From Rhizobium leguminosarum bv. trifolii WSM2297 (GTDB taxonomy: Bacteria > Pseudomonadota > Alphaproteobacteria > Rhizobiales > Rhizobiaceae), in NCBI RefSeq assembly GCF_000271845.1, contig NZ_JH719395.1, positions 1,465,769-1,529,768 of the forward strand: a stretch of DNA of 64,000 nucleotides, in the 5' to 3' direction. Below are positions 15,394 through 24,182 of the stretch, one piece after another. Every line of letters starts with the position of its first letter. Within the stretch, counting starts at the first letter, position 1. The notes below the pieces were generated by a model. The model searched no databases. It was not told where the DNA came from and saw only the letters and a list, made by a program, of their open reading frames with translations. The translations under genes and the position numbers were made by a program.

Positions 15394-16458
15394 TCAGGCG
15401 GACGTGCTGTTCTTCCAGGTCAGCCCGAACACACGCAGCCAGTTGTCGAAGGCGAATTTCGACAGGGTCTGCCGGTCGAACCCGCTTTTCCGCATCGCTT
15501 CGAACAGATGCGGCAAGCCGCTGGCGTCCTTGATCCCGCGGGGGATGACCGCGCCGTCGAAATCCGAGCCGAGGGCGACCCTGTCTTCGCCGACGCGGTT
15601 GATGAGATAGTCGATATGGCGAACGACGGTATCGAGCGGGGTGTCGTCAATCAGGTGGCCGTCGGCGCGGATGTCGTTGACGGAAAGGTTGAAGCCGATC
15701 ACGCCGTCGGTGTCGCGGATGGCGTCGAGCTGCCGGTCGGTGAGATTGCGGGTGGAGGGGCAGATGGCATGGGCGCAGGCGTGGGTGGCCACCAGTGGGG
15801 CGTCACTCAAGGCCGCCACATCCCAGAAACCCTTTTCGTTCAGATGCGCAAGGTCGATCATGATCCCGAGCCCATTGCAGGTCCTGACCAATTGCTTGCC
15901 GAGATCGGTCAGCCCGGGCCCGGTATCCGGCGACCTCGGAAAGGCGAAGGGAACGCCGTAGCCGAATATATTCGGGCGGCTCCAGACCGGCCCCAGCGAT
16001 CGGAGGCCGGCCGCATGCAGCGCATGGAGATAGTCGAATTCCCGATCAACCGCCTCGGCCCCTTCCATATGCAGCACGGCGGCAAAGGCGCCTTCGGCCC
16101 GCGCCGCCCTGATCTCATCGACATCAATCGCCATGCGCATCTGCCCGCCGGAACGCCGGATCAGACTTTCCAGCGCCAGGCGCTCGGCCTCGATCTGCTG
16201 GCGGGCATAAAGCGGATCGACGGTTTCGGCATACATGACCTCATAGCCATCGGCGGTGATGATCAGGTCATTTTCCGGCGGACGCTCCGGTGCTGCATGC
16301 AGCGCAAACAACCCGCCGATCAGGCCGCCCTCGCGGGCCCGCGACAGATCGAGATGACCGGTTTCCGACCGCAGCAGAAAGTCGCGGCCGGAGGGCGAGT
16401 ATTCGGCAATGAATTGAACCGCGTCATTGTGCCCGTCGAAGACATCGATGTCGGCCAT
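15394..16458 (-). CDS. Membrane dipeptidase, peptidase family M19
   Basis: 354 residues. DGHNDAV near the N-terminus supplies the first metal ligands (His-x-Asp). A Glu in VLHMEGAEAV, His in IDLAHLN and His in VATHACAHA are the other expected binuclear zinc ligands. Late GSDFDGAVIPRGI is the M19 substrate-binding signature. The family hydrolyses dipeptides, often with D-residues at the C-terminus, or related amides. No signal peptide is seen, so it is probably cytosolic. It stands alone, flanked by inverted repeats at 15158 and 16569. Confidence 0.88.
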   Translation of the reverse strand: MADIDVFDGHNDAVQFIAEYSPSGRDFLLRSETGHLDLSRAREGGLIGGLFALHAAPERPPENDLIITADGYEVMYAETVDPLYARQQIEAERLALESLIRRSGGQMRMAIDVDEIRAARAEGAFAAVLHMEGAEAVDREFDYLHALHAAGLRSLGPVWSRPNIFGYGVPFAFPRSPDTGPGLTDLGKQLVRTCNGLGIMIDLAHLNEKGFWDVAALSDAPLVATHACAHAICPSTRNLTDRQLDAIRDTDGVIGFNLSVNDIRADGHLIDDTPLDTVVRHIDYLINRVGEDRVALGSDFDGAVIPRGIKDASGLPHLFEAMRKSGFDRQTLSKFAFDNWLRVFGLTWKNSTSA

Positions 16459-16568
16459 GTCGGTCTCCTCCGGGATCGCGAGAGATCAACGTTGCATGGT
16501 TGGGGTCGCTTATGCGCGGGCAACATGCGGTAGTTTGCAGGAATAGTCACTGCTGGGGCGTGGAGAGA

Positions 16569-16744
16569 TACCCCCCTCTGCCCTGCCGGGCATCTCCCCC
16601 ACAAGGAGGGAGATTGGCTGGGCGCACGGGCTTCCCCAAACAATGGCTGCTCGCATTCATATATCACTAGAGAAGGACAAAGCGCGCGCCTCTTGCCGAT
16701 CTCCCCCCTTGTGGGGGAGATGCCCGGCAGGGCAGAGGGGGGTG
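16569..16744. repeat. CATCTCCCCC-type repeat, right inverted copy
   Basis: The same element as at 15158-15336 but inverted: its left part (from CACGGGCTTCCCCAAACAATG back to CCCCCCTCTG) is the reverse complement of the right part of the other copy. The central bases differ. Most of the 16459-16773 gap is this repeat. Confidence 0.8.
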
Positions 16745-16773
16745 CCACACGCCGGCTCCGAACCTATGTTCGC

Positions 16774-19700
16774 CTACGCCGCCTCCCCCGCCTGCACCGC
16801 ACTCTCGGCCAACTTGCGCGCCGCCACGAAATCCACCTTGCCGGATCCCAGCACCGGCACCTTGCCGATGTTGACCTCGGCCGGCACCATCATGTCCATG
16901 GCGCCCTTGGATTTGGCGTAGGCGAGGAATTCGGCGCGGGTGGCGGTGGGGGCGTCGGTCAGGAGCACCAGGCGTTCGCCCTTCTTGGCGTCGGGCAGCG
17001 ACGAGACGACCGAGAGCGCGCCGGGCCAGAGTTCGGCGGCCAGCGTCTCGACGGCGGCAAGCGAGATCATTTCGCCGCCGATCTTGGCGAAGCGCTTGGC
17101 GCGGCCGCGGATCTTGACGAAACCGTCCTCGTCGATGGTGACGATGTCGCCGGTGTCGTGCCAGCCGTCGGCGAGCGGTTCGAGCACGCCGGGTTTTTCG
17201 GCGCGGAGATAACCGGCCATGACATTGGCGCCGCGCACATGCAGGCGGCCGCCTTCATCGATGCCGGGCACCGGTTCGAGCTTCCAGTCCATGCCCGGCA
17301 GGATTTTGCCGACAGTGCCCGATTTATTGTACATCGGCGTGTTGATCGAAATGACCGGCGCGGTCTCGGTGACGCCGTAACCTTCGAGAATGCGCAGGCC
17401 GAATTTTTCCATATAGGTCTGGCGGGTTGCGGCCTTCACCGGCTCGGCGCCGGAGAAGATGTAGCGGATCGAGCGGAAGTCGTAAGGGTGCGCCGTCCGG
17501 GCATAACCGTTGAGGAAGGTGTCGGTGCCGAAGATGATCGTGGCGTTGGAGACATAGATCAGCTCCGGCACGATGCGGTAATGCAGCGGCGACGGATAGA
17601 AATAGACCGGCACGCCCGAGATCAGCGGCAGCACGGTGCCGGCGGTCAGCCCGAAGGAATGGAAAACGGGTAAGATGTTGAACACCTTGTCGCCGCTGTG
17701 GAAATCGATGCGGGCGGCGGCCTGGGCGGCGTTCGACAGAATGTTGCGGTGGGTCAGCACCACGCCCTTCGGCGTGCCCTCGGAGCCCGAGGTGAAGAGG
17801 ATGACGGCCGGATCGTCAGCCTGCCGTTTGACCAGCGGCCGCGCCTTCCTGAGAAGCCCGATGAGCTTGTCCTTGAAGGAGACTTCGGCCCTGAGATCAT
17901 CGAGCCAGACGATCGTCAGCTGCTTCTCCATCTCTGCGATAACTGGGCCGAGCTTGGCCTGGGTGACGAAGGCGCGCGAGGTCAGCACGTGCTTGACCTC
18001 GGCGGCCTTGCAGGCGGAGAGGATATTGGCCGCACCGGCGGTGAAGTTCAGCATCGCCGGCACCTTGCCTGATGTCATGACGCCGAGCAGCGTGGCGGCG
18101 GCGCCATTGGCATTCGGCAGCATGACGCCGAGGTTCTGCTCGGGAAAGCGGGCGCGGAATTTTGCGCCGAGCACGGCAGCGCCGGTCAACAGCTTGCCAT
18201 AGGTGAGACTGCCGGTGACCGGATCTTCGACGGCGAGCTTCTTCATGCCGAATTCGTGGCCGGCCTGAATGACCCGGTCGAGAACGGTCGACGAAGTATC
18301 GGCGGTCTGGAACAGCAGGTTCGACATCACCTGATAAAGTGCGGCCCCCGCCGCCGTGCGGCGCTTGCGGCCTTTCAGCTCGGCCGGCACTTCGAGCTTC
18401 ACCGGTTCGAGAATGGTGACCTTGACCTTGGGAAACAGCCGGCGGCGGATCTTGCCGTTATCGAGATAGGAGAGATAGCTCTTCTCCAGCCCGTCGATCT
18501 TCACCGGCACCACCATCGAGCCTGTCTTGTCGGCGACCATGGCGGCGCCGTCATAGACCTTCATCAAGGTGCCGGTCACCGTCAGGCGGCCCTCGGGGAA
18601 GATGCCGATCGGGTTGCCCTCCTGCACCACCTTGATCAGCGAACGTGTCGCCATAGGCTTGGTCGGGTCGAGCGGCAGGAACTTGCACATTTTCAGGAAC
18701 GGCCGCACCCACCAGGCCTGGGCGATCTTGTAATCGCCGGCAAAGGTCGGTTCTTCCTCGGTGATGGCAAGCGCCAGGGCGCCATCGAGCAGGCTGACAT
18801 GGTTCAGCGCAATGATCGGCGCACGGCCGGCCTTCTTGATATTCTCCAGCCCCTCGACCTCGAGCCGCATGAAGGCGCGGAACAGGATCGAGATGAAATC
18901 GCGGAAGGGATTGGTCGGCAGCGTCTTCAGCATCAGCCAGGCGACGCCGAAGTTGATGATCCCAAGCCCGATCAGGATTTGCGGAATGGAGGCGCCGAGC
19001 GCCTGGACGACGGCGACGATGCCGAGGCCGACAGTGATGAAGAGGGCCGACAGCACGTTGGCGGCACCGATGACGCGGGCGCGGCGGTCCTCATGCGCCC
19101 AGGTCTGCAGGGCGGCGAAGGTGGGAACGGCGATGAAGGCGCCCGATATTGCCATGCCGGCGAGATCGATGGCGACGCGGATGGTATTTTCGCCGGCGAA
19201 GAAGCCGGTGATCGTCGTCGCATGGCCTGTTGAGGCCAAGCCCCAGAGGTTCCAGGCGAGATCGAGGCTGAAGAGACCGAGCAGCGCCGTGCCGACGGGG
19301 GCCGGCAGCAGCACGATGCGGCCGGAGGACATCCAGGCGGCAATCGCCGACCCGACCGCGACGGCGATGGCAAAGACGGTGAGATAGGCGGGAACGACGA
19401 GTTCGGAGCCGCCGAGCAGCTCCGTCACCATGGTCGGCAGGATGGAGAGCACGAAGGCGCCGACCAGCCAGAACCAGCAGTTCATCAGCGCCGAGCGCCA
19501 CAGCCGTTTATCCCTACGGATTTCCATGACCAGCGTGTAGCTGGAGCGGATGACGTTGCGGTCGATCTGCAGATCCGGGGCCTTGGAGCCGGTCGCCGGG
19601 ATCATCCGGCTGGCAAGCCAGCAGAGCACCGACAGCCCCATCATCATCGAGCCGAACAGCAAGACATTGTCGCCGCTGGAGAAGGCGAGGGCGGCGATGA

Positions 19701-20175
19701 TCGTGCCGGCGAGGATGGCGATGAAGGTGCCGCCCTCGATCCAGGCATTGGCCTTCGGCAGGTCGCGGCGGTCGAGATGATCGGGCAGGATGCCGTATTT
19801 GATCGGCCCGAACAGCGCCGAGACGACGCCGAAGCCGAAGAGTGCCGCCATCAGCACGAAGATCGAGGAGAAGGCGAGACCAACGACGGCAAGTGCGGCA
19901 ATGCCGATCTCGCAGCGTTTCAACAGCTCGGCGATTTTGGCCTTGTCGTGTTTGTCGGCCAGTTCGCCGCCGAGCGCCGAAAGCAGCAGGAAGGGCACGA
20001 TGAGGATGACGCCGGCAAGCGTCACCAGGGCAGCCCCTTCGCTGGCCGACATCTTGAAGAGAATGAGGAACACCAAAGTGTTCTTCAGAAAATTGTCGTT
20101 GAAGGCCGTGAGGAACTGGGTCCAGAACAGCGGCGCGAATTTCCTTGACGTCATCAGCTTGTGTTGCACGGGCAC
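16774..20175 (-). CDS. LplT-Aas fusion: lysophospholipid flippase, acyltransferase and acyl-ACP synthetase
   Basis: 1,133 residues in three parts. Residues about 10-410 form an MFS-type membrane domain like LplT (FWTQFLTAFNDNFLKNTLVFLILF). About 430-620 is a PlsC acyltransferase domain with NHVSLLDG (HX4D) and FPEGRLT. About 650-1120 is an AMP-forming synthetase with ILFTSGSEGTPKGVVLTHRN and GYGVTETAP. The enzyme should import lysophospholipids and re-acylate them with acyl-ACP for membrane repair. E. coli has LplT and Aas as separate neighbouring genes. The start is GTG with AGAGGGA upstream. Confidence 0.9.
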   Translation of the reverse strand: MPVQHKLMTSRKFAPLFWTQFLTAFNDNFLKNTLVFLILFKMSASEGAALVTLAGVILIVPFLLLSALGGELADKHDKAKIAELLKRCEIGIAALAVVGLAFSSIFVLMAALFGFGVVSALFGPIKYGILPDHLDRRDLPKANAWIEGGTFIAILAGTIIAALAFSSGDNVLLFGSMMMGLSVLCWLASRMIPATGSKAPDLQIDRNVIRSSYTLVMEIRRDKRLWRSALMNCWFWLVGAFVLSILPTMVTELLGGSELVVPAYLTVFAIAVAVGSAIAAWMSSGRIVLLPAPVGTALLGLFSLDLAWNLWGLASTGHATTITGFFAGENTIRVAIDLAGMAISGAFIAVPTFAALQTWAHEDRRARVIGAANVLSALFITVGLGIVAVVQALGASIPQILIGLGIINFGVAWLMLKTLPTNPFRDFISILFRAFMRLEVEGLENIKKAGRAPIIALNHVSLLDGALALAITEEEPTFAGDYKIAQAWWVRPFLKMCKFLPLDPTKPMATRSLIKVVQEGNPIGIFPEGRLTVTGTLMKVYDGAAMVADKTGSMVVPVKIDGLEKSYLSYLDNGKIRRRLFPKVKVTILEPVKLEVPAELKGRKRRTAAGAALYQVMSNLLFQTADTSSTVLDRVIQAGHEFGMKKLAVEDPVTGSLTYGKLLTGAAVLGAKFRARFPEQNLGVMLPNANGAAATLLGVMTSGKVPAMLNFTAGAANILSACKAAEVKHVLTSRAFVTQAKLGPVIAEMEKQLTIVWLDDLRAEVSFKDKLIGLLRKARPLVKRQADDPAVILFTSGSEGTPKGVVLTHRNILSNAAQAAARIDFHSGDKVFNILPVFHSFGLTAGTVLPLISGVPVYFYPSPLHYRIVPELIYVSNATIIFGTDTFLNGYARTAHPYDFRSIRYIFSGAEPVKAATRQTYMEKFGLRILEGYGVTETAPVISINTPMYNKSGTVGKILPGMDWKLEPVPGIDEGGRLHVRGANVMAGYLRAEKPGVLEPLADGWHDTGDIVTIDEDGFVKIRGRAKRFAKIGGEMISLAAVETLAAELWPGALSVVSSLPDAKKGERLVLLTDAPTATRAEFLAYAKSKGAMDMMVPAEVNIGKVPVLGSGKVDFVAARKLAESAVQAGEAA

Positions 20176-20206
20176 ATTCCCTCTTTTCGGCAGGCAGAGA
20201 AGGCCA

Positions 20207-20246
20207 CAGAGTTGTTACGCATTGGTTGAATGCCTTAACAACTCTG
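20207..20246. promoter_or_regulatory. 11-bp inverted repeat between yiaA-like gene and LplT-Aas
   Basis: CAGAGTTGTTA (20207-20217) and TAACAACTCTG (20236-20246) are perfect complements with an 18-nt loop; CCACAG/CTGTGG lie just outside. It starts 31 nt before the LplT-Aas start and could be that gene's operator or a terminator for the YiaA-like gene. No T-tract follows, so an operator is slightly preferred. Confidence 0.5.
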
Positions 20247-20264
20247 CGCTGTGGTTAACGAAGA

Positions 20265-20546
20265 TCAATCTTCATCGCTACGATTGAATTTGACCAGCAG
20301 CTTTTCGGTGCGGGCATCCTCGACCTTGCGGATCAGCTTCTCGGATTCGGCATTGTCGCGCAGCGTCTTGGTGATGTTCACCGTCGTCTGCACCAGCATC
20401 AATATGCCCATGGCGAGATAACCTTTGCCCCAGAGATCGAGCGGCATCATGTAGAGGCCGAGCGCCAGCATGAAGGCGGCCGAGCCGAAGGAGATGTAGG
20501 AGAAGCTGACCCAGCTGGCGGAATGTTTCTGGAAACTGTCGTTCAT
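20265..20546 (-). CDS. YiaA/YiaB two-helix inner membrane protein
   Basis: 93 residues with two hydrophobic helices (FSYISFGSAAFMLALGLYMM and KGYLAMGILMLVQTTVNITKTLRD) typical of the YiaAB two-helix domain. The C-terminus is charged and cytosolic. Role unknown, often linked to envelope stress. It lies 49 nt downstream of the PspA-like gene on the same strand, which suggests a common operon for membrane stress (inference). Confidence 0.85.
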   Translation of the reverse strand: MNDSFQKHSASWVSFSYISFGSAAFMLALGLYMMPLDLWGKGYLAMGILMLVQTTVNITKTLRDNAESEKLIRKVEDARTEKLLVKFNRSDED

Positions 20547-20595
20547 TTGAGTGGTCCCTATGGTTCGATGGATGGATGGTTCGGTGGAAAAGATA

Positions 20596-21282
20596 TCAGG
20601 CGGCGGAATTGATGCGGCTCTTCAGCCGGGCGAGCACATCATCGGCCGATGAGGTGAGCGGCGCGCCGCAGCCGGCATTGGCAAGCTTTTCGATGATGCC
20701 GGCCGGCCGGGTGGCGCTTTCCATGTCCTTCAGCGCCGCGGCCGTCAGCTCGTTCTGGCCCTGGCGCAGACGCAGGCGCGCCAGCGTCTCCTCGGCATCG
20801 TCGAGTGTGGCCAGGCCGGGGCCGGCCACCGTGATATCGAGCTTCTGCGCCTCCTGCGTGGCGCGCGCCAGCCGCTCGCCGCGCTGCAGCTCCTGCAGCC
20901 GCACTTCTGCAGCCCGGACGATGCCCTTCAGCTTGTCGATCGCCTGGGTGAACTGAGCTTGCGCCTTGACCGAGGCATCACGCTCGGCTTCGAGAAAGGC
21001 GATCGCTTCGGCCGCTTCCCGCGCCAGGCCTTCATTGCCCTTGGTGAGCGCCGCGATGGCGCGGACCTCGAGATCGGCGATGCGGGCAACGATCGTTGCA
21101 TGCTGCCCCTTCTCCTGCTCGTTCTGGGCGATGGCGACGGCGACGCTGCGGCGCGCCGACTGGATCTGTTGGGCGGCATCGCGGATCTGCTGGGCAAGCA
21201 GCGGCACGGCGTTGCGATCGGCAAAGGCCTGCTCGGCGTCACGCGCCCTGCCCCGCAATAATGTCGAAATCAATTTGAACAT
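20596..21282 (-). CDS. PspA/IM30 family membrane-stress protein
   Basis: 228 residues, almost wholly helical coiled coil (residues about 25-190), typical of PspA/Vipp1 proteins that form ESCRT-III-like membrane-binding assemblies. The N-terminus MFKLISTLLRGRARDAEQAF is the expected amphipathic membrane-binding helix. A GGAGGAACAAA ribosome-binding site is clear. It is divergent from a TetR regulator, with three TGAAC/GTTCA palindromes between them, so regulation is probably TetR-based rather than by PspF/sigma54. Confidence 0.85.
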   Translation of the reverse strand: MFKLISTLLRGRARDAEQAFADRNAVPLLAQQIRDAAQQIQSARRSVAVAIAQNEQEKGQHATIVARIADLEVRAIAALTKGNEGLAREAAEAIAFLEAERDASVKAQAQFTQAIDKLKGIVRAAEVRLQELQRGERLARATQEAQKLDITVAGPGLATLDDAEETLARLRLRQGQNELTAAALKDMESATRPAGIIEKLANAGCGAPLTSSADDVLARLKSRINSAA

Positions 21283-21299
21283 TTTGTTCCTCCGGTTTA

Positions 21300-21371
21300 T
21301 GAACGTTGTTCACGAGATGAGTTATGGCAGAATCGTGAACGTTGTTCAAGAATAATTTTGAACGACGTTCA
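21300..21371. promoter_or_regulatory. Three TetR-type operators between pspA-like and tetR genes
   Basis: TGAAC-N3-GTTCA occurs three times: 21300-21312, 21336-21348 (both with GTT in the centre) and 21359-21371 (GAC; a perfect TTGAACG/CGTTCAA-type palindrome). They fill the divergent intergenic region. The last overlaps the ATG at 21358, which argues for the tetR start at 21394. Confidence 0.8.
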
Positions 21372-21393
21372 AAAAATCGAAGGGAAATGGTTA

Positions 21394-22008
21394 ATGGCCG
21401 GTCGACGCGAAGAAAAACGCGAGGATCTGAAGGCCCGGTTGATCGAGGCGGCGCGCGAACGCATCGCCCGCGACGGGCTGACCAATCTGCGCGCCCGCGA
21501 CATCACCCAGGACGCCGGCTGCGCGCTCGGCGGCCTCTACACCGTCTTTTCAGACCTCGCCGAACTGATCATCCACGTCAACTCGGCGACGCTGAAGGCG
21601 CTGGAGACCAAGCTGACCCTGCCCGAGGCCAGGGATAAAAGCCCGACCGACCGCCTGCGCAACCTCGCCCAGGGCTACCTCGCCTTCGCCGTCGAACACC
21701 GCAATCTCTGGAAAGCGCTGTTCGACCACTTCCCCCCCGACACCAGCCCGACGCCGCAATGGCACCTCGACGAACACCTCTTCCTGATGGACGTGATCGC
21801 CGAGCCGCTGGCCGAACTGCAACCCGACATGCCCGCAGAAGACCGCGCCATCCGCGCCCGCACCCTGTTCGGCGCCGTCCACGGGGTGGTCAGCATCAGC
21901 CTCGAAGGCCGCTTCGTCGGCCTGCCGCTGGAGCGGCTGGCACGCGAGGTGGACGAGCTGGTGCAGACGATTGCGGCTGGGGCGGAGCGGCGGCGGCAGG
22001 GCATGTGA
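21394..22008 (+). CDS. TetR/AcrR-family repressor
   Basis: 204 residues from MAGRREEKREDL. The N-terminal HTH (IEAARERIARDGLTNLRARDITQDAGCALGGLYTVFSDLAELI) is standard TetR. The C-terminal ligand domain resembles the TetR_C_33-type (LFDHFPPDTSPTPQWHLDEHLFL). It should bind the three operators just upstream, controlling itself and the divergent PspA-YiaA genes. An ATG at 21358 would place the start inside an operator and is rejected. Effector unknown. Confidence 0.85.
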   Translation: MAGRREEKREDLKARLIEAARERIARDGLTNLRARDITQDAGCALGGLYTVFSDLAELIIHVNSATLKALETKLTLPEARDKSPTDRLRNLAQGYLAFAVEHRNLWKALFDHFPPDTSPTPQWHLDEHLFLMDVIAEPLAELQPDMPAEDRAIRARTLFGAVHGVVSISLEGRFVGLPLERLAREVDELVQTIAAGAERRRQGM

Positions 22009-22089
22009 GGTGGCGGCGGTGAAATGGCGAGGTGGAGCGGCGCAGCCTGACGACGTTGCCGTTTTAGGCGCACCGCCATCACACACTCC

Positions 22090-22317
22090 GTCATCCTAGG
22101 CCTTGAGCCTAGGATCCATTCCCGCTGCCAATGGATACGGCGTGGATCTCACTCAAACCATTGAAATTACCCCCCAAAAGCCCCTCATCCGCCTGCCGGC
22201 ACCTTCTCCCCGCGCGCGGGGCGAAGGGATATGCCGCGCCCTCGCAGTTCCTCGCCAACGTCCCGCATGGCACGTCCCCTCGCCCCGCGAGCGGGGAGAG
22301 GGTTAGGGTGAGGGGCA
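22090..22317. repeat. Short hairpin repeat plus RIME-like copy C
   Basis: TCATCCTAGGCCTTGAGCC at 22092 is the same hairpin family as at 2976. It is followed at 22183-22317 by a RIME-like element (CCCCTCATCCGCCTGCCGGC to GGTTAGGGTGAGGGGC) of the short form without the extra hairpin. The 22009-22502 gap holds these repeats and the HipBA operators only. Confidence 0.75.
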
Positions 22318-22380
22318 AGCATCCGCACAATGGACAACCGTAAATTCCTCCCGACGACAGACCTGCGAAGCGCACCAACC

Positions 22381-22499
22381 ATTTTACCGAACGGGAAATT
22401 TCACGTCCTCACCCCCTTCCAACCCTCCCGATAATCCCGATCGGTAAATTTCCTTGGACGAAAGCCGGAAATCGACTATATTTTCCCGATCGGGAAAAT
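22381..22499. promoter_or_regulatory. hipO: Three regularly spaced HipB operators
   Basis: A perfect 20-bp palindrome ATTTTCCCGATCGGGAAAAT lies at 22480-22499, 3 nt before the hipB start. Two imperfect versions are ATTTTACCGAACGGGAAATT (22381-22400) and ATAATCCCGATCGGTAAATT (22431-22450). Their centres are 50 and 49 bp apart, so all lie on nearly the same DNA face. HipB autoregulation is known in E. coli; assignment here is by position and symmetry. Confidence 0.85.
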
Positions 22500-22502
22500 C
22501 AC

Positions 22503-22733
22503 ATGCCAGAACATATCAAAACTCCAGCCGATATCGGCGCCCTGGTTCGAAGCACCCGCAAGGAGCAAAACCTGCGGCAGGATGAGCTTGCCGGCGTTGC
22601 CGGGGTCGGGCTTCGTTTTATCGTCGACCTCGAAGCCGGCAAGCCCACGGCCCAGATCGGTAAAGTCCTGCAGGTTCTGCAAACGCTCGGCTGCTCCATC
22701 GACATTCTGGCTCCCGGCGAGCGCAGGCCATGA
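22503..22733 (+). CDS. hipB: HipB-type antitoxin, XRE-family regulator
   Basis: 76 residues consisting of one Cro/CI-type HTH: IGALVRSTRKEQNLRQDELAGVAGVGLRFIVDLEAGKPTAQIGKVLQVLQTLG. This is the HipB/y4mF pattern. It should neutralise HipA and repress the operon through the operators ending 3 nt before its start. The hipB and hipA frames overlap by 4 nt (ATGA at 22730-22733). With the operator so close, the transcript leader must be very short. Confidence 0.9.
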   Translation: MPEHIKTPADIGALVRSTRKEQNLRQDELAGVAGVGLRFIVDLEAGKPTAQIGKVLQVLQTLGCSIDILAPGERRP

Positions 22734-23998
22734 CAGCAAGGCTTCTCAACGTCTGGTGGGACGGCCGTATCGCCGGTCAATTCATGCAGGACAGACACGG
22801 CGATATCGGCTTTGTCTATGCGCGAGCCTGGCTTGACGATGACAAAACGCTGCCGCTCTCCGCCTCTCTGCCGAAACGAGCGGAGCGATTTTCCCGCCGG
22901 GAATGCCGGCCGTTTTTCGCCGGCCTGTTGCCTGAGGAAAACCAACGGATAGCCGCCGCGCAGGCCCTGGGCGTTTCTCCGGCCAATGACTTTGCGCTTC
23001 TCGATCACCTGGGCGGTGATGTCGCCGGTGCGCTGCAGTTGCTTGCCGAAGGCCAACTCCCCGCGCAGACAGGGCCGATTGCCAATCGCCAGCCGGCGCC
23101 CTTGGACGAAGCCGGTATCGTCCGCGTGTTGGAGGCACTGCCCATGCGGCCACTCCTTGCCGGCGAGGAAGGCCTGAGACTGTCGCTTGCCGGCGCGCAA
23201 TCCAAACTGCCGGTTGTGCTGGTCGATGGCCGGATCGAGCTTCCGCTGCCCGGCCAGGCCACAACCCATATTCTGAAGCCGCCGATCGCCCGCTTCAAGG
23301 CGACGACGGAGAACGAAGCTTTCGTGATGAGGCTTGCGGCCGCCATCGATCTCGATGTCGCAGCCGTCGAACCGCGCTATGTGCAGGAGCGCCCGTTTCT
23401 TCTGGTCGAACGATATGACCGCCTTCGCGATGCCGTCGGCCTGGTTCGCCGCATTCATCAGGAAGATTTCTGCCAGGCGCTCGGCGTGCCGCCGGAAACG
23501 AAATATGCGAGCGAAGGCGGGCCGACCTTCAAGGATTGTTTCGAATTGCTGAGACGGATTTCGGCAAGACCGGCCGTCGATGTGCTGAAGCTGCTGGACG
23601 CCGCGATCTTCAACCTGATCGCCGGAAATGCCGATGCCCACGGCAAGAATTTCTCCATCCTTTACGATAGCCAAGGGCCACGGCTGGCAAAACTCTATGA
23701 CCTGCTCTCCACCGTGATCTATCCGGAGCTATCGCTAAAGCTGGCAATGCGGATCGGTAAACGCGCTACGCTCGCCGAGATGGATGCCGAGGGCTGGCAG
23801 GCTTTTGCGGGAGAAGCCGGCATCGGCACTCCACTGCTGCGCCGCCGCGTGAACGAAGTTTGCGACAAGGTGATAACGCTGACCGGCAAGGTCGCGGACG
23901 AGCTTGCCGACGGATCGCCCGATCGAGACCCAATCGATGAGATTGCCGGTTTGATAACAGGCCGGGCCGCGGCCGCCGGTTTGACTCTCAAAGCCTAG
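22730..23998 (+). CDS. hipA: HipA-type serine/threonine kinase toxin
   Basis: 422 residues, normal for HipA. The N-terminal couple_HipA domain is followed by SLAGAQSKLPVVL, the kinase core, catalytic NADAHGKNFS near residue 300, and the metal-binding KLYDLLST. In E. coli HipA phosphorylates glutamyl-tRNA synthetase and induces persistence; related HipA-like kinases have other targets. All core motifs are present, so the kinase looks active. Translationally coupled to hipB. Confidence 0.9.
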   Translation: MTARLLNVWWDGRIAGQFMQDRHGDIGFVYARAWLDDDKTLPLSASLPKRAERFSRRECRPFFAGLLPEENQRIAAAQALGVSPANDFALLDHLGGDVAGALQLLAEGQLPAQTGPIANRQPAPLDEAGIVRVLEALPMRPLLAGEEGLRLSLAGAQSKLPVVLVDGRIELPLPGQATTHILKPPIARFKATTENEAFVMRLAAAIDLDVAAVEPRYVQERPFLLVERYDRLRDAVGLVRRIHQEDFCQALGVPPETKYASEGGPTFKDCFELLRRISARPAVDVLKLLDAAIFNLIAGNADAHGKNFSILYDSQGPRLAKLYDLLSTVIYPELSLKLAMRIGKRATLAEMDAEGWQAFAGEAGIGTPLLRRRVNEVCDKVITLTGKVADELADGSPDRDPIDEIAGLITGRAAAAGLTLKA

Positions 23999-24182
23999 AC
24001 CATTGCGGCGCGCAGGCCGACTATGGGATGACGGAGCGGGCGGCCGCGCACTCCGGCGGGACTTGCTCCAGCATCTCGCCTCAGCCAATCGCGCCTCCCC
24101 ACTCTCCGTCCTCCCAGGGCTTGACCCGAGCACCCCTAGCCAAGCACTCTGTGGCAACCACGCCCCCGCGAAAGGAACCACC

